Assembly (NCBI RefSeq): GCF_000245735.1
Contig: NZ_AHTH01000015.1
Span: 1-40,090, forward strand
Direction of reading: 5' to 3'
DNA length: 40,090 nt
DNA from: Alishewanella jeotgali KCTC 22429
Lineage (GTDB): Bacteria; Pseudomonadota; Gammaproteobacteria; Enterobacterales; Alteromonadaceae
Shown here: positions 24,288-33,476 of the stretch, piece by piece
Position numbering within the stretch: the stretch's first letter is position 1
Layout: each line of letters opens with the position of its first letter
Notes under the pieces: model-generated
The model's input: the letters and a program-made list of their open reading frames with translations, nothing else
What the model was told of the DNA's origin: nothing
Databases searched by the model: none
Position numbers and translations under genes: made by a program

Positions 24288-24578
24288 ATGGCAAAGAAAG
24301 TAACAGCTTCAAACATGCCTAATTCAGTATTTATCGAAAATGCCGAGATATTAGGGCAACTGATTAAAGCGAAACGCACAGAGCTTGGCATTAAATTGGC
24401 AGACTGTGCGGCGCTGTGCGGCATTGGCATTAACACCTTATCACGTATTGAAAACGGCAACGCCAATTGCACTCTAGCCGCAGTTTTCTCTGTGTTAAAC
24501 GGCTTGGGAATTAAGCTAACATCGAAAGAGTTGACGACAGCAGCGAACTCCTCCTCAGCTGAAAGGAAGTGGATTTGA
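24288..24578 (+). CDS. HipB-like HTH regulator, orphan
   Basis: A 96-residue Xre-family protein of the HipB type: ILGQLIKAKRTELGIKLADCAALCGIGINTLSRIENGNANCTLAAVFSVLNGLGIKL. In hipBA operons this protein represses the operon and binds the HipA kinase toxin. No HipA follows: 140 bp of non-coding DNA separate it from an unrelated gene. The promoter is surrounded by three operators, so autoregulation is well supported by sequence. It may have lost its toxin, or may guard the site against an incoming hipA-like element. Confidence 0.85.
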   Translation: MAKKVTASNMPNSVFIENAEILGQLIKAKRTELGIKLADCAALCGIGINTLSRIENGNANCTLAAVFSVLNGLGIKLTSKELTTAANSSSAERKWI

Positions 24579-24718
24579 TATCAGGTTAGCTTGAGCTATA
24601 AAGGGCTATCTGTGAAAAACAGTAGCGCAGACAACTCTAAAACCAACACTAGCCTCTTGGTCTGACCAGTGCTAAGCTAGCGCTTTACTAGCAGCATTTT
24701 CGGAAAACTGGAGTGGTT

Positions 24719-25204
24719 ATGGCGGTATCGTTACGTAAAGCGAATTGGTTTTTAAAGCTGTTTGCCTGGCGCTATATTCCGTTAATTGGCTTTTGCTCGC
24801 CGAAAATTATCCGCATGGATGACAAAACCGTTGAAGTGACGATGCCGCATAAATGGCGCACCAAAAACCATCTTGGCAGTATCTATTTTGGTGCCCTAGC
24901 TATTGGTGCCGATCTGGCGGGTGCTTTTTTGGTATTTACCAAAGCCAAGGCGCGGGGTGTAAATGCTAACTTTGCCTTTAAAGATGTGGAAGGTAAATTC
25001 CTGAAACGGCCGGAGAGCACGGTGCATTTTATCAGCCATGATGGCGATGTGATTGATCAGATGCTGGATGAGTCTATCGCGACCGGCGAGCGGATCAATC
25101 GCCCGGTGTCGGTAATCGTGACTTGCCCGGAAAAAAATGGTGACGACGTGATGGCGAGTTTTACCCTTACCTTGTCAATTAAAGCCAAAGCCCGCAGTAA
25201 ATAA
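24719..25204 (+). CDS. DUF4442 hotdog-fold protein, possible thioesterase
   Basis: A 161-residue protein of the DUF4442 family, related to PaaI-type hotdog thioesterases. The conserved HKWRTKNHLGSIYFGALAIGADLAGAF forms the central helix and its entry loop, where the Asn-His and the later Asp lie near the expected active site. I chose ATG 24719 because GGAG (24710-24713) lies before it; a GTG at 24713 overlaps that site. Substrate unknown; acyl-CoA hydrolysis is inferred from the fold. Monocistronic. This is the first gene with core-like composition after the island. Confidence 0.8.
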   Translation: MAVSLRKANWFLKLFAWRYIPLIGFCSPKIIRMDDKTVEVTMPHKWRTKNHLGSIYFGALAIGADLAGAFLVFTKAKARGVNANFAFKDVEGKFLKRPESTVHFISHDGDVIDQMLDESIATGERINRPVSVIVTCPEKNGDDVMASFTLTLSIKAKARSK

Positions 25205-25259
25205 ATCTTTTCAACCGGCCCTTGTTGGCCGCCCGGTTCTCCCCTACACTAACTGTACT

Positions 25260-25369
25260 CAAAGGGGAGTAGCTTCTCGCTGGTTAGTCGGCATCACGGC
25301 ATTTTGCCCGGCTGCCAGGTTCAGACCCTATCTGAATAAGCAAGACCTTTGCCTAACGGCAACAGGTCT
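25260..25369 (+). ncRNA. yybP-ykoY manganese riboswitch
   Basis: The leader holds the conserved AAAGGGGAGTAGC (25261-25273), GGTTCAGACCC (25318-25328) and CTGAATAAGCAAGACC (25332-25347), which match the alx-type yybP-ykoY aptamer. CAAAGG (25260-25265) pairs with CCTTTG (25346-25351) to close it. The same CCTTTGCC can instead pair in AGACCTTTGCC (25343-25353) with GGCAACAGGTCT (25358-25369), giving two exclusive folds. No T-run follows, so control may be at translation or by Rho. The ligand is Mn2+ in studied cases, and alkaline pH also acts through alx. Confidence 0.9.
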
Positions 25370-25419
25370 TTGCGTCTACAATACCTGCTGCAATAATTAT
25401 CAATCCTAATGGTAAGTTT

Positions 25420-26406
25420 ATGGTCTCTATTGCAAGCCCCACACTTTGGTTGGTTTTTTTTGGTATCGTGCTGATTATGCTGGCGATTGATCTGTTTCTG
25501 GTCGGCGGCGGCAAGGCGCATAAAGTCAGTTTACGTGAAGCTGCTACCTGGTCGGTGATCTGGGTGACGGTGTCAATGGCCTTTGCTACCGGCCTGTGGT
25601 TTTATCTGGATGCAGAACAAGGTCGGGCACTGGCTAACGCGAAAACGCTGGAGTTTGTGACCGGCTATCTGATTGAAAAGTCATTGGCGGTAGACAATGT
25701 CTTCGTCTGGTTAATGATTTTTAGCTACTTTGCCGTACCGGCCGAATTACAAAAGCGGGTGCTCATCTACGGCGTGCTGGGTGCCATTGTGATGCGCACC
25801 ATCATGATTTTTGCCGGTGTCTGGCTGATCCAGCGTTTTGACTGGATACTTTACGTTTTCGGGGCCTTTCTGGTGTTTAGCGGTATCAAAATGTGGTTAT
25901 TCGCTGAAGCCTCGCCGGATCTGTCAAAAAATGCCGCTCTGCTTTGGCTGCGCAAACACTTGCGCTTAACTGACGAGCTGGACGGCGAAAAATTTACCGT
26001 AATAAAACCACATAAAAAAACCGGCAAACTGGTGCGTTACGGCACGCCACTGCTACTGGTGCTGATTTTGGTCGAAATTACCGATCTGATTTTTGCGGTC
26101 GACTCGATACCAGCGATCTTCGCTATCAGTACTGATCCCTTTATTGTGTTAACCTCCAATATCTTCGCCATTCTGGGCTTACGGGCAATGTACTTCCTGC
26201 TGGCCGACTTTGCCGATCGCTTTAGTTTGCTCAACTATGGCCTGGCGCTGGTGCTGATCTTTGTCGGTTGTAAGATGCTGTTGCTGGATATATTCCATAT
26301 TCCGGTCTACATCTCGTTACCCGTTGTAGCCTGTTTTATTGGCGGCTCGATCTGGCTGTCGTTACGTAAAGCTAAGCTCGAAGCCAGTAAGCACAGCGCA
26401 AGTTAA
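25420..26406 (+). CDS. alx: TerC/Alx-family membrane protein, probable Mn2+ exporter
   Basis: A 328-residue integral membrane protein with about nine hydrophobic segments. The family motifs are [19 protein letters not shown] and [19 protein letters not shown], whose acidic residues lie inside the membrane and are thought to bind metal. A soluble loop (about 175-200, [16 protein letters not shown]) fits the Alx/TerC family. The gene is preceded by a yybP-ykoY riboswitch, the arrangement of E. coli alx, which supports a role in manganese export or homeostasis. It is separated from gmk by 80 bp containing a GC-rich stem-loop and is probably its own unit. Confidence 0.88.
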   Translation: MVSIASPTLWLVFFGIVLIMLAIDLFLVGGGKAHKVSLREAATWSVIWVTVSMAFATGLWFYLDAEQGRALANAKTLEFVTGYLIEKSLAVDNVFVWLMIFSYFAVPAELQKRVLIYGVLGAIVMRTIMIFAGVWLIQRFDWILYVFGAFLVFSGIKMWLFAEASPDLSKNAALLWLRKHLRLTDELDGEKFTVIKPHKKTGKLVRYGTPLLLVLILVEITDLIFAVDSIPAIFAISTDPFIVLTSNIFAILGLRAMYFLLADFADRFSLLNYGLALVLIFVGCKMLLLDIFHIPVYISLPVVACFIGGSIWLSLRKAKLEASKHSAS

Positions 26407-26420
26407 GCCACGCTGGTGTT

Positions 26421-26456
26421 TAAGTTTGCGCCTGCCTGGTGCAGGCAGTAAACTTA
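26421..26456 (+). terminator. Stem-loop between alx and gmk
   Basis: Inner stem GCCTGC/GCAGGC (26430-26435, 26441-26446) and outer arms TAAGTTT/AAACTTA (26421-26427, 26450-26456) give a long stem-loop just after the alx stop. No T-run, so termination is uncertain. Confidence 0.4.
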
Positions 26457-26486
26457 GCGCCAGTATAGCTAAGCAAGGTATTCCCC

Positions 26487-27134
26487 GTGATTGACCACAG
26501 CATGCAGCAATTGAGCGGCAACCTGTTTATTATTTCGGCGCCTAGTGGCGCCGGCAAATCGACGCTGATCCAGGCGCTGCTAAAGCGTTACAGCGATATG
26601 CGCTTAAGTGTGTCGCATACCACCCGTGCGCCACGAGCAGGCGAGCAGGATGGCGTGCATTATCACTTCACCACTATTCCCGATTTTCAGCAGCGTATCG
26701 CCAACGGCGAATTTTTAGAAAGTGCCGAGGTATTCGGTAACTACTATGGCACCTCAGCACAGGCTATTCGCGAGTTACTCAGTCAGGGTATCGATGTGTT
26801 TCTTGATATTGACTGGCAGGGCGCACAACAAATCCGCGCCAAGGTGGCCGGTACTATTGGTATCTTTATTTTGCCGCCCAGTCTCGACGCGTTGCAGCAG
26901 CGGCTGACCCATCGCGCTACTGATAGCGCCGAAGTCATAGCTAAACGCATGGCGCAGGCGCAAAGCGAAATGTCGCATGCCTTCGAATATGACTATCTGA
27001 TTATTAATGACCAGTTAGAGCAAGCTTACAATGAGCTGGAGCGCATCGTACTGGCGCAGCGTAACCGCTTTAGTAGCCAGGCTCACCGGCAGCAGGCTTT
27101 GCTGGAACAACTGTTGGCGAAAGCAGCAAAATAG
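26487..27134 (+). CDS. gmk: Guanylate kinase
   Basis: A 215-residue guanylate kinase: P-loop [10 protein letters not shown] (near residues 18-27), GMP-binding [19 protein letters not shown], and [14 protein letters not shown]. It phosphorylates GMP to GDP with ATP and is essential. The GTG at 26487 with AAGG 8 nt upstream is preferred; an ATG at 26502 would give 210 residues and match the E. coli start better but has no ribosome-binding site. First gene of the gmk-rpoZ-spoT-ridA-recG group; it also supplies the GDP/GTP pool used in (p)ppGpp synthesis by the SpoT encoded here. Confidence 0.97.
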   Translation: MIDHSMQQLSGNLFIISAPSGAGKSTLIQALLKRYSDMRLSVSHTTRAPRAGEQDGVHYHFTTIPDFQQRIANGEFLESAEVFGNYYGTSAQAIRELLSQGIDVFLDIDWQGAQQIRAKVAGTIGIFILPPSLDALQQRLTHRATDSAEVIAKRMAQAQSEMSHAFEYDYLIINDQLEQAYNELERIVLAQRNRFSSQAHRQQALLEQLLAKAAK

Positions 27135-27192
27135 CGTACACTATGCGGTCTTGTAATACCTGTATTAACACTGAATTATTCCGGAGTGCTGA

Positions 27193-27468
27193 ATGGCTCG
27201 CGTAACCGTTGAAGATGCTGTAGATAAAATTGGTAACCGTTTTGACTTAATTCTGGTTGCAGCACGCCGTGCTCGTCAGCTGTCAGTGGAAGGCAAAGAA
27301 CCCATGGTTGACCGTGAAAACGACAAACCAACGGTAGTGGCCCTGCGTGAAATTGAAAAAGGCTTTATTACTCAGAGCATCCTGGACCAACAGGAGCGCC
27401 GCGATCAGTTACAGCAAGAAGCCTCTGAAATGGCTGCCGTTGCTGCCATTATCGGCTCAGATCAGTAA
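27193..27468 (+). CDS. rpoZ: RNA polymerase omega subunit
   Basis: A 91-residue protein, the same length as E. coli omega: [30 protein letters not shown], with the conserved [13 protein letters not shown]. Omega clamps the beta' subunit, aids polymerase assembly and forms part of a ppGpp-binding site, which fits its place before spoT. CCGGAG lies upstream of ATG. A GC-rich hairpin follows 21 bp after the stop. Confidence 0.97.
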   Translation: MARVTVEDAVDKIGNRFDLILVAARRARQLSVEGKEPMVDRENDKPTVVALREIEKGFITQSILDQQERRDQLQQEASEMAAVAAIIGSDQ

Positions 27469-27489
27469 AAAAAAGCCTGCCAAATTGCT

Positions 27490-27513
27490 GCCAACGGCCT
27501 TTCTGCCGTTGGC
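27490..27513 (+). terminator. Hairpin between rpoZ and spoT
   Basis: GCCAACGGC (27490-27498) and GCCGTTGGC (27505-27513) form a perfect 9-bp stem with a 6-nt loop, with only weak T richness after it. It may attenuate rather than end transcription into spoT. Confidence 0.5.
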
Positions 27514-27592
27514 ATTCGCCAAATTTACACGTATATTCTAAGCTTAAACAGCATATTATCTATCAACTATGCTGTGTTCGTTTGGAGATCCC

Positions 27593-29710
27593 GTGTATCT
27601 GTTTGAAGGTCTGAAAAATCAGATAAGTGCGTATCTGCCTCCGGAGCAGGTTAATCTGGTACAACAGGCCTATGTGGTTGCCAGAGATGCACATGCACCG
27701 CAGTTTCGCTCTAGCGGTGAGCCCTACATTACCCACCCGGTAGCGGTCACCAGTATTCTGGCCGAGATGAAACTCGACCACGAAACACTGATGGCCGCCC
27801 TACTACATGATGTGATTGAAGACACCCCGGTTACTAAAGAAGATCTTACCCGCTTATTCGGCGCCACCGTAGCCGAGCTGGTACAGGGTGTGAGCAAACT
27901 CGATAAAGTAAAATTTAAAGATATCAAAGAGTTTGAAACCACCAACCTGCAAAAAATGTTTATGGCGATGACCCAGGATATCCGGGTTATTCTGATTAAA
28001 CTGGCCGATCGCACCCACAATATGCGCACCCTAGGGGCGTTAAAACCAGAAAAACGCCGCCGTATTGCCAAAGAAACCTTAGAACTATACGCGCCGATCG
28101 CCAACCGCCTGGGTATTCATAACATCAAAAATGAGCTGGAAGACTGGGGTTTTCAGGCGCTATACCCAATGCGTTACCGTGCTCTTAGCTCAGCGGTTAA
28201 ACAGGCGCGCGGTAACCGCCGTGAATTGCTGGAAAAAGTGCAGCAGGATATCCGCAACCGCATTCAACAAACGGGTATTCCGGCTGAGGTCAGTGGCCGC
28301 GAAAAACATCTGTACAGCATCTACCGCAAAATGAAAAACAAAGAGCTGATGTTCAATGATGTAATGGATATCTATGCGTTTCGGGTCGTGGTCGACAGTA
28401 TCGATAACTGCTACCGCACCCTTGGGGTAATGCACAACCTGTTTAAACCCATTGAAAGCCGCTTTAAAGACTATATCGCGATTCCAAAGCAAAACGGCTA
28501 TCAGTCGCTACATACTTCGTTGATTGGTCCGCACGGTATTCCGGTAGAAATTCAGATGCGCACCCGCGAAATGGATGAAATGGCCGACAAAGGTATTGCC
28601 GCGCACTGGATGTATAAGGTCAACGGCGAAGTGCGTGAGTCTACCGCCCAAATCCGCGCCCAGCGCTGGATGCAAAGCTTGCTGGAATTACAGCAAAGCG
28701 CCGGTAACAGCCAGGAATTTGTCGAAAATGTGAAATCCGAGCTGTATCCGGACGAACTCTATGTCTTCACGCCGAAAGGCCGCATCGTCGAGCTGCCCAT
28801 TGGCGCCACCGCAGTCGATTTTGCTTATGCGGTACATACCGATATCGGTAATAAATGTGTTGGCGCTAAGGTCGACCGCCGGCCTTACTCGCTAAGCAAA
28901 CCACTGGAAACCGGGCAAACGGTCGAAATTATTACCAGTCCCGGCGGTAAGCCTAATGCCAACTGGTTAAACTATGTGGTGACCAGCCGCGCTATTTTAG
29001 GTATCCGCAATTACCTGAAAAAACAACAGCAAAACGAAGCTGTTAGCCTGGGTAAACGCTTACTGACGTCCGCTTTGGGTACAGTGAAACTGGAAGAGAT
29101 TAGCCAGGAACGGATTGAGCAGGTCCTTACCAACTTACAACAACCAACACTGGATGCACTATATAGCGAAATCGGCCTCGGTAACCAATTACCGATCGCC
29201 ATTGCCCGCCGCTTATTGGGTGAGTTTGATAGCGATGAGCCGCAAAGTAAGGCGCCGGCTACCCCCAAAGGCAATACCTTTATCGTCGGCTCCGAAGGTA
29301 TGTTGGTCACCTTTGCCAAGTGTTGCCGGCCGATACCCGGCGATCCTATCGTCGCCAACGCCACACCCGGCAAAGGTCTTAACGTGCACCGCGCTGAGTG
29401 TCGTAATATTAAAGGCTGGGAACGTGAACCGGCAAGGTTCTTCCCGGTACGTTGGGATAATACGACGGAGAAACAGTTCCTGTGTGATATCCGGGTGTTT
29501 ATTCTGAATAAACAAGGCGTGCTGGCAAAACTGACCACGATGATCGCCACTCAGGACTCCAATATTCAGGATTTATCGACTGAAGATCGCGATACCGGCG
29601 AATATGTGATAAAAATCACCCTCTCGGTAAAAGATCGGGTACATCTGGCCAATGTGATGCGCAAAATCCGCGTGATGCCCGATGTGCAAAAAGTTTACAG
29701 AAGGAAATAA
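27593..29710 (+). CDS. spoT: Bifunctional (p)ppGpp synthetase/hydrolase SpoT
   Basis: A 705-residue RelA/SpoT protein. The GTG at 27593 is chosen because GGAG precedes it by 7 nt and the product MYLFEGLKNQ aligns with E. coli SpoT (MYLFESL); an ATG at 27569 is less likely. The HD hydrolase site is intact (THPV, HDVIEDT at 72-78). The synthetase region has RFKDYIA with the RxKD form seen in bifunctional enzymes, then KQNGYQSLHTS. TGS (about 385-445) and C-terminal ACT domains (DIRVFILNKQGVLAKLTTMIA) follow. It sets (p)ppGpp levels during starvation. ridA starts 6 bp after the stop. Confidence 0.97.
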   Translation: MYLFEGLKNQISAYLPPEQVNLVQQAYVVARDAHAPQFRSSGEPYITHPVAVTSILAEMKLDHETLMAALLHDVIEDTPVTKEDLTRLFGATVAELVQGVSKLDKVKFKDIKEFETTNLQKMFMAMTQDIRVILIKLADRTHNMRTLGALKPEKRRRIAKETLELYAPIANRLGIHNIKNELEDWGFQALYPMRYRALSSAVKQARGNRRELLEKVQQDIRNRIQQTGIPAEVSGREKHLYSIYRKMKNKELMFNDVMDIYAFRVVVDSIDNCYRTLGVMHNLFKPIESRFKDYIAIPKQNGYQSLHTSLIGPHGIPVEIQMRTREMDEMADKGIAAHWMYKVNGEVRESTAQIRAQRWMQSLLELQQSAGNSQEFVENVKSELYPDELYVFTPKGRIVELPIGATAVDFAYAVHTDIGNKCVGAKVDRRPYSLSKPLETGQTVEIITSPGGKPNANWLNYVVTSRAILGIRNYLKKQQQNEAVSLGKRLLTSALGTVKLEEISQERIEQVLTNLQQPTLDALYSEIGLGNQLPIAIARRLLGEFDSDEPQSKAPATPKGNTFIVGSEGMLVTFAKCCRPIPGDPIVANATPGKGLNVHRAECRNIKGWEREPARFFPVRWDNTTEKQFLCDIRVFILNKQGVLAKLTTMIATQDSNIQDLSTEDRDTGEYVIKITLSVKDRVHLANVMRKIRVMPDVQKVYRRK

Positions 29711-29716
29711 GCGTTC

Positions 29717-30109
29717 ATGTCAAAAGTGATTATCCGTACTGATGCCGCGCCAGCGGCCATCGGCACCTACAGCCAGGCGGTAAAAATTGGCACTACTGTG
29801 TATTTGTCCGGCCAGATCCCATTAGTGCCAGCTACGATGCAAATGGTGTCAGAAGATTTTACCGAGCAAACCCATCAGGTGTTTAAAAACTTAAGCGCGG
29901 TGTGTGAAGCTGCCGGCGGCACTCTGAATAATATGGTGAAGGTAAATATCTTTTTAACTGACTTAAGCCAGTTTGCGACAGTTAACCAGATTATGAGCCA
30001 GTACTACCAGGAACCATATCCGGCGCGGGCGGCGGTACAAGTTAGCGCTTTGCCACGCGGTGCGCAAATTGAAATCGACGGCGTGATGGAAGTGCCGTCT
30101 ACCTACTAG
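29717..30109 (+). CDS. ridA: RidA-family enamine/imine deaminase
   Basis: A 130-residue YjgF/RidA protein: [27 protein letters not shown], the catalytic Arg in [23 protein letters not shown], and [10 protein letters not shown]. It hydrolyses reactive 2-aminoacrylate and other enamines released by PLP enzymes. The gene lies 6 bp after spoT and 23 bp before recG, so all three are probably co-transcribed. E. coli carries trmH at this place; a ridA gene after spoT also occurs in pseudomonads. PLP-dependent aminotransferase chemistry occurs in the downstream cluster. Confidence 0.95.
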   Translation: MSKVIIRTDAAPAAIGTYSQAVKIGTTVYLSGQIPLVPATMQMVSEDFTEQTHQVFKNLSAVCEAAGGTLNNMVKVNIFLTDLSQFATVNQIMSQYYQEPYPARAAVQVSALPRGAQIEIDGVMEVPSTY

Positions 30110-30132
30110 CCTCTACCTACTTAGGCCCGGTT

Positions 30133-32217
30133 TTGAGCCAGACCCGTCTTGATAATATCGCCATTTCAGCCATTAAGGGCGTTGGCAGCAAGGTTGCTGA
30201 ACGCCTGGCGAAACTGGCGATTTTTAGCATTCAGGACATCTTATTTCACCTGCCGCTGCGTTACGAAGATCGCACCCGACTGTATCCTATTGCCGACTTA
30301 ATGCCGCTGTTGCACGCCACAGTACAAGGCGAGGTACAAAGTAGCGAGGTGCATTTTGGTAAAAGACGCAGTTGGCTGGTTACCGTGAAGGATGGCAGCG
30401 GCAGCATTACGCTGCGGTTTTTTCATTTTTCGGCGGCACAAAAAAATGCCGTAGTAAAAGGCAGCCGGTTGCGTTGTTTTGGCGAGGTAAAACGCGGCCC
30501 GCGCGGTTTGGAAATGCTGCATCCGGAATACAAAGTATTACAGGATGAGGCATTGGAGCTGCAAGTCGCCGAAACCCTGACGCCAATTTACCCGACCACC
30601 GAAGGCTTAAAACAAGCCACCTGGCGCAACCTGACCGATGCCGCCCTGACTTACCTGAAGCAATATGCGCCAACCGAATATTTGCCGGCGGAGCTGATGC
30701 GCCAGCCCTGGTCGCTGGCCGAGGCACTGCATTATATTCACCGCCCACCGCCGGATGCGCAGCTTACGCTGTTAGAAGCAGGCAAGCACCCGGCGCAGCA
30801 GCGGCTGATTTTAGAAGAGCTGATTGCGCAGCAGCTGAGTATGTATCAGCTACGTAGTCAGGGCCAGCAACAGCAGGCGGTGGCATTGCCTGCGCCGGCA
30901 AAATTACTCAACGACTTTTTAAACCAACTGCCGTTTCAGCCCACCGGCGCCCAACAGCGGGTGGTGGCAGAAATTCAGGCTGATCTGGCCAAACCGCTGC
31001 CAATGCTGCGCTTAGTACAGGGCGATGTGGGTTCGGGTAAAACGCTGGTTGCGGCGCTGGCGGCATTAACGGCTATTGGCAATGGCTATCAGGTAGCGTT
31101 AATGGCCCCCACCGAGCTTCTGGCCGAACAGCATGCACTCAATTTTCAGCGCTGGTTTGCACCGCTCGGTATTCAGTTAGCCTGGTTGGGCGGTAAAAGT
31201 AAAGGCAAGGCGCGTGAGCAGAGTCTGGCTGCGATCGGCGATGGCAACGCCCAAATGGTGGTGGGGACCCATGCGCTGTTTCAGCAACAGGTTGAATTTA
31301 AACACCTGGCGCTGGTGATTATCGATGAACAGCACCGCTTTGGCGTACATCAGCGGCTGGCACTGCGGGAAAAAGGCGGCATTGCCGGCCATTATCCGCA
31401 TCAGCTGGTGATGACGGCAACGCCGATCCCTCGCACCCTGGCGATGACGGCTTATGCCGATCTGGATACCTCGGTAATTGATGAACTACCGCCGGGTCGT
31501 ACGCCGGTGACTACCGTCGCCATTCCGGATAGCCGCCGCGATGAAGTGATTGCGCGGGTCAAGCAGGTGGTAACCGAACAACAACGCCAGGCGTACTGGG
31601 TTTGCACCTTAATTGAAGAGTCGGAAGCGCTACAATGCCAGGCGGCGGAGGATACCGCGACCTTGCTACAGCAAGCGCTGCCAGAGCTAAAAATTGGCCT
31701 GGTGCATGGCCGCTTAAAAAGCGCCGAAAAACAACAGATTATGCAAAGCTTTAGCAGCGGCGAGCTGGATTTATTGGTCGCCACTACCGTGATTGAGGTG
31801 GGTGTCGATGTGCCCAACGCCAGCCCGATGATTATCGAAAACCCGGAGCGGCTGGGCCTGGCGCAGCTGCATCAGCTGCGCGGCCGGGTGGGCCGGGGTA
31901 GCGCCGTATCGCATTGTGTGCTGTTATATCATGCACCGCTGTCGCGCACGGCACAGGCGCGGTTATCGGTATTGCGCGAAAGTAACGACGGCTTTGTGAT
32001 TGCACAGCGCGATTTGGAAATTCGCGGTCCCGGCGAGCTGCTCGGCACCCGGCAAACGGGTTTAATGCAATTTAAAATTGCCGACCTAACCCGCGACAGC
32101 GATTTATTACCACAAGCGCGACAATTGGCTGCGATTATGTGGCAACAACACCGGCCCGCCAGCCTGCAACTAATCAAACGCTGGCTCGCTAACAAAGAAA
32201 TTTACGGCCACGCCTAA
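30133..32217 (+). CDS. recG: ATP-dependent DNA helicase RecG
   Basis: A 694-residue RecG. The N-terminal wedge/OB domain (LPLRYEDRTRLYPI) recognises branched DNA. The helicase core has Walker A GDVGSGKT, IIDEQHRFGVHQR (DExH), TATPIPRTLAMTAYADLDTS, and motif VI QLRGRVGRG. A C-terminal TRG-like segment (SNDGFVIAQRDLEIRGPGELLGTRQTG) follows. It reverses stalled forks and processes recombination intermediates. The start is TTG at 30133 (MSQTRLDNIAISAI...), the first codon that keeps the usual N-terminus; no better site is visible. It ends the gmk group and is followed at once by a REP-like palindrome. Confidence 0.97.
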   Translation: MSQTRLDNIAISAIKGVGSKVAERLAKLAIFSIQDILFHLPLRYEDRTRLYPIADLMPLLHATVQGEVQSSEVHFGKRRSWLVTVKDGSGSITLRFFHFSAAQKNAVVKGSRLRCFGEVKRGPRGLEMLHPEYKVLQDEALELQVAETLTPIYPTTEGLKQATWRNLTDAALTYLKQYAPTEYLPAELMRQPWSLAEALHYIHRPPPDAQLTLLEAGKHPAQQRLILEELIAQQLSMYQLRSQGQQQQAVALPAPAKLLNDFLNQLPFQPTGAQQRVVAEIQADLAKPLPMLRLVQGDVGSGKTLVAALAALTAIGNGYQVALMAPTELLAEQHALNFQRWFAPLGIQLAWLGGKSKGKAREQSLAAIGDGNAQMVVGTHALFQQQVEFKHLALVIIDEQHRFGVHQRLALREKGGIAGHYPHQLVMTATPIPRTLAMTAYADLDTSVIDELPPGRTPVTTVAIPDSRRDEVIARVKQVVTEQQRQAYWVCTLIEESEALQCQAAEDTATLLQQALPELKIGLVHGRLKSAEKQQIMQSFSSGELDLLVATTVIEVGVDVPNASPMIIENPERLGLAQLHQLRGRVGRGSAVSHCVLLYHAPLSRTAQARLSVLRESNDGFVIAQRDLEIRGPGELLGTRQTGLMQFKIADLTRDSDLLPQARQLAAIMWQQHRPASLQLIKRWLANKEIYGHA

Positions 32218-32231
32218 CCTTCGGAACCTTC

Positions 32232-32268
32232 GGTATCTGACCCCGAACCTTGTTCGGGGTCAGATACC
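32232..32268. repeat. REP-like palindrome 1
   Basis: GGTATCTGACCCCGAAC (32232-32248) pairs perfectly with GTTCGGGGTCAGATACC (32252-32268) across a 3-nt loop, just after recG. Two AACCTTCGG units stand before it. Same core as the palindromes at 33078 and 34793. Confidence 0.85.
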
Positions 32269-32292
32269 CCAGGTCCGGCCAAGGAGATCTCC

Positions 32293-33078
32293 ATGCAACA
32301 ACTTACCCCCTATCAAATCCGCCAGCTGTGTCGTAGCGGTGAGTTTGCCAGCAATACCTCGGGCCTGGCGCCGGGTTTTGTGCAGGCCAATATGGCCATT
32401 ATTCCGGCCGCCTATGCTGCCGACTTCCTGCAGTTTTGTCACTTTAACCCCAAGCCCTGCCCGCTGCTGGGTATGGCCGCCCACCCCGGCGCTGTCGAGC
32501 TGCCGGCGCTGGCACGGGATTTAGATATTCGTACCGACTTACCGCGCTACCGCATTTTTCGCCATGGCGAACTGGTGGATGAAGTGACTGACCTGACTGC
32601 CGTCTGGCGCGATGATCTGGTGACCTTTTTAATCGGTTGTTCGTTCTCATTTGAAGAAGCGCTACTGGCCGATGGTCTGGAGATCCGCAATATTACCGAG
32701 CAGGTCAATGTGCCGATGTATCGCACTAACCTGGCCTGCCAGAGCGCCGGAGTGTTTAGCGGCAATATGGTGGTCAGTATGCGGCCAATGAAACCGGCCG
32801 ATGCCATTCGCGCCATTCAAATTTGCTCGCGCTTCCCGCAAGTACATGGTGCGCCGGTGCATTTTGGCGATCCGGCGGCTATCGGCATTCAGAATATCAA
32901 CCGGCCAGATTATGGCGATGCGGTAACGATTAAACCCGGTGAAGTGCCGGTATTCTGGGCCTGTGGTGTCACACCGCAGGTGGCGATTGCCAATGCCAAA
33001 CTGGATTTTTGTATTAGCCATGCGCCCGGGCATATGCTGGTAACCGATTTAAGCAACAGTAAACTGGCGGTGCTCTAG
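32293..33078 (+). CDS. DUF1445 (D-glutamate cyclase-like) protein
   Basis: A 261-residue protein of the DUF1445/YcsI family, often called putative hydro-lyase. Conserved stretches include [40 protein letters not shown] and the C-terminal [22 protein letters not shown]. Mammalian DGLUCY, which converts D-glutamate to 5-oxo-D-proline, contains a DUF1445 and a DUF4392 domain. Here the DUF4392 half is a separate gene (37445-38353) with the 5-oxoprolinase genes between them. AAGGAG lies upstream of ATG. Reaction in this organism is inferred: cyclisation or a similar step on D-glutamate. A REP-like palindrome overlaps its stop codon. Confidence 0.88.
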   Translation: MQQLTPYQIRQLCRSGEFASNTSGLAPGFVQANMAIIPAAYAADFLQFCHFNPKPCPLLGMAAHPGAVELPALARDLDIRTDLPRYRIFRHGELVDEVTDLTAVWRDDLVTFLIGCSFSFEEALLADGLEIRNITEQVNVPMYRTNLACQSAGVFSGNMVVSMRPMKPADAIRAIQICSRFPQVHGAPVHFGDPAAIGIQNINRPDYGDAVTIKPGEVPVFWACGVTPQVAIANAKLDFCISHAPGHMLVTDLSNSKLAVL

Positions 33079-33112
33079 GATCTGACCCCGAACAAAGTTC
33101 GGGGTCAGATCC
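33078..33112. repeat. REP-like palindrome 2
   Basis: GGATCTGACCCCGAAC (33078-33093) and GTTCGGGGTCAGATCC (33097-33112) form a perfect 16-bp stem with loop AAA. Its first base is the last base of the DUF1445 stop codon. Confidence 0.85.
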
Positions 33113-33206
33113 ATCAAGTCACGCCAAGTCGAAACGCGGCAACTTGTGACACCACTACTTAAGCGCTAGAATGACCTAAATAGAGACTGCATTTAGGACC
33201 TAATCA

Positions 33207-33476
33207 ATGACCTCTAGAATTTTAGCTGATGTAGCAGCAAGCATTACTGAATTAAAAGCCAACCCAATGAAAGTTGCGACAAGTGCATATGGTGCACCTG
33301 TCGCGGTTCTTAATCGAAACGAGCCTGCATTTTACTGTGTACCCGCTAAAGCATACGAAGACATAATGGATCGTCTCGAGGATCTCGAACTGCTTGCAAT
33401 TGCAAGAGAACGGGAATCAGAAGAAAGCATCCCGGTTAACATCGATGACCGAGATACCGCCTTGTTTACCAGGTAA
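33207..33476 (+). CDS. Phd/YefM-type antitoxin (StbD-like)
   Basis: An 89-residue antitoxin of the Phd/YefM family: MTSRILADVAASITELKANPMKVA is the DNA-binding N-terminus, with GAPVAVLNRNEPAFYCVPAKAYE forming the dimer core. The C-terminal part (ERESEESIPVNIDD) would bind a RelE/ParE toxin. The toxin gene that should follow is reduced to a C-terminal fragment. The pair interrupts the D-glutamate cluster. The antitoxin looks intact and could still repress its promoter. Confidence 0.85.
   Translation: MTSRILADVAASITELKANPMKVATSAYGAPVAVLNRNEPAFYCVPAKAYEDIMDRLEDLELLAIARERESEESIPVNIDDRDTALFTR

Noticed and set aside
29011..29550. Minus-strand frame of 179 codons inside spoT
   Set aside because: It is a shadow of the strongly conserved SpoT frame; no start context or family motif.
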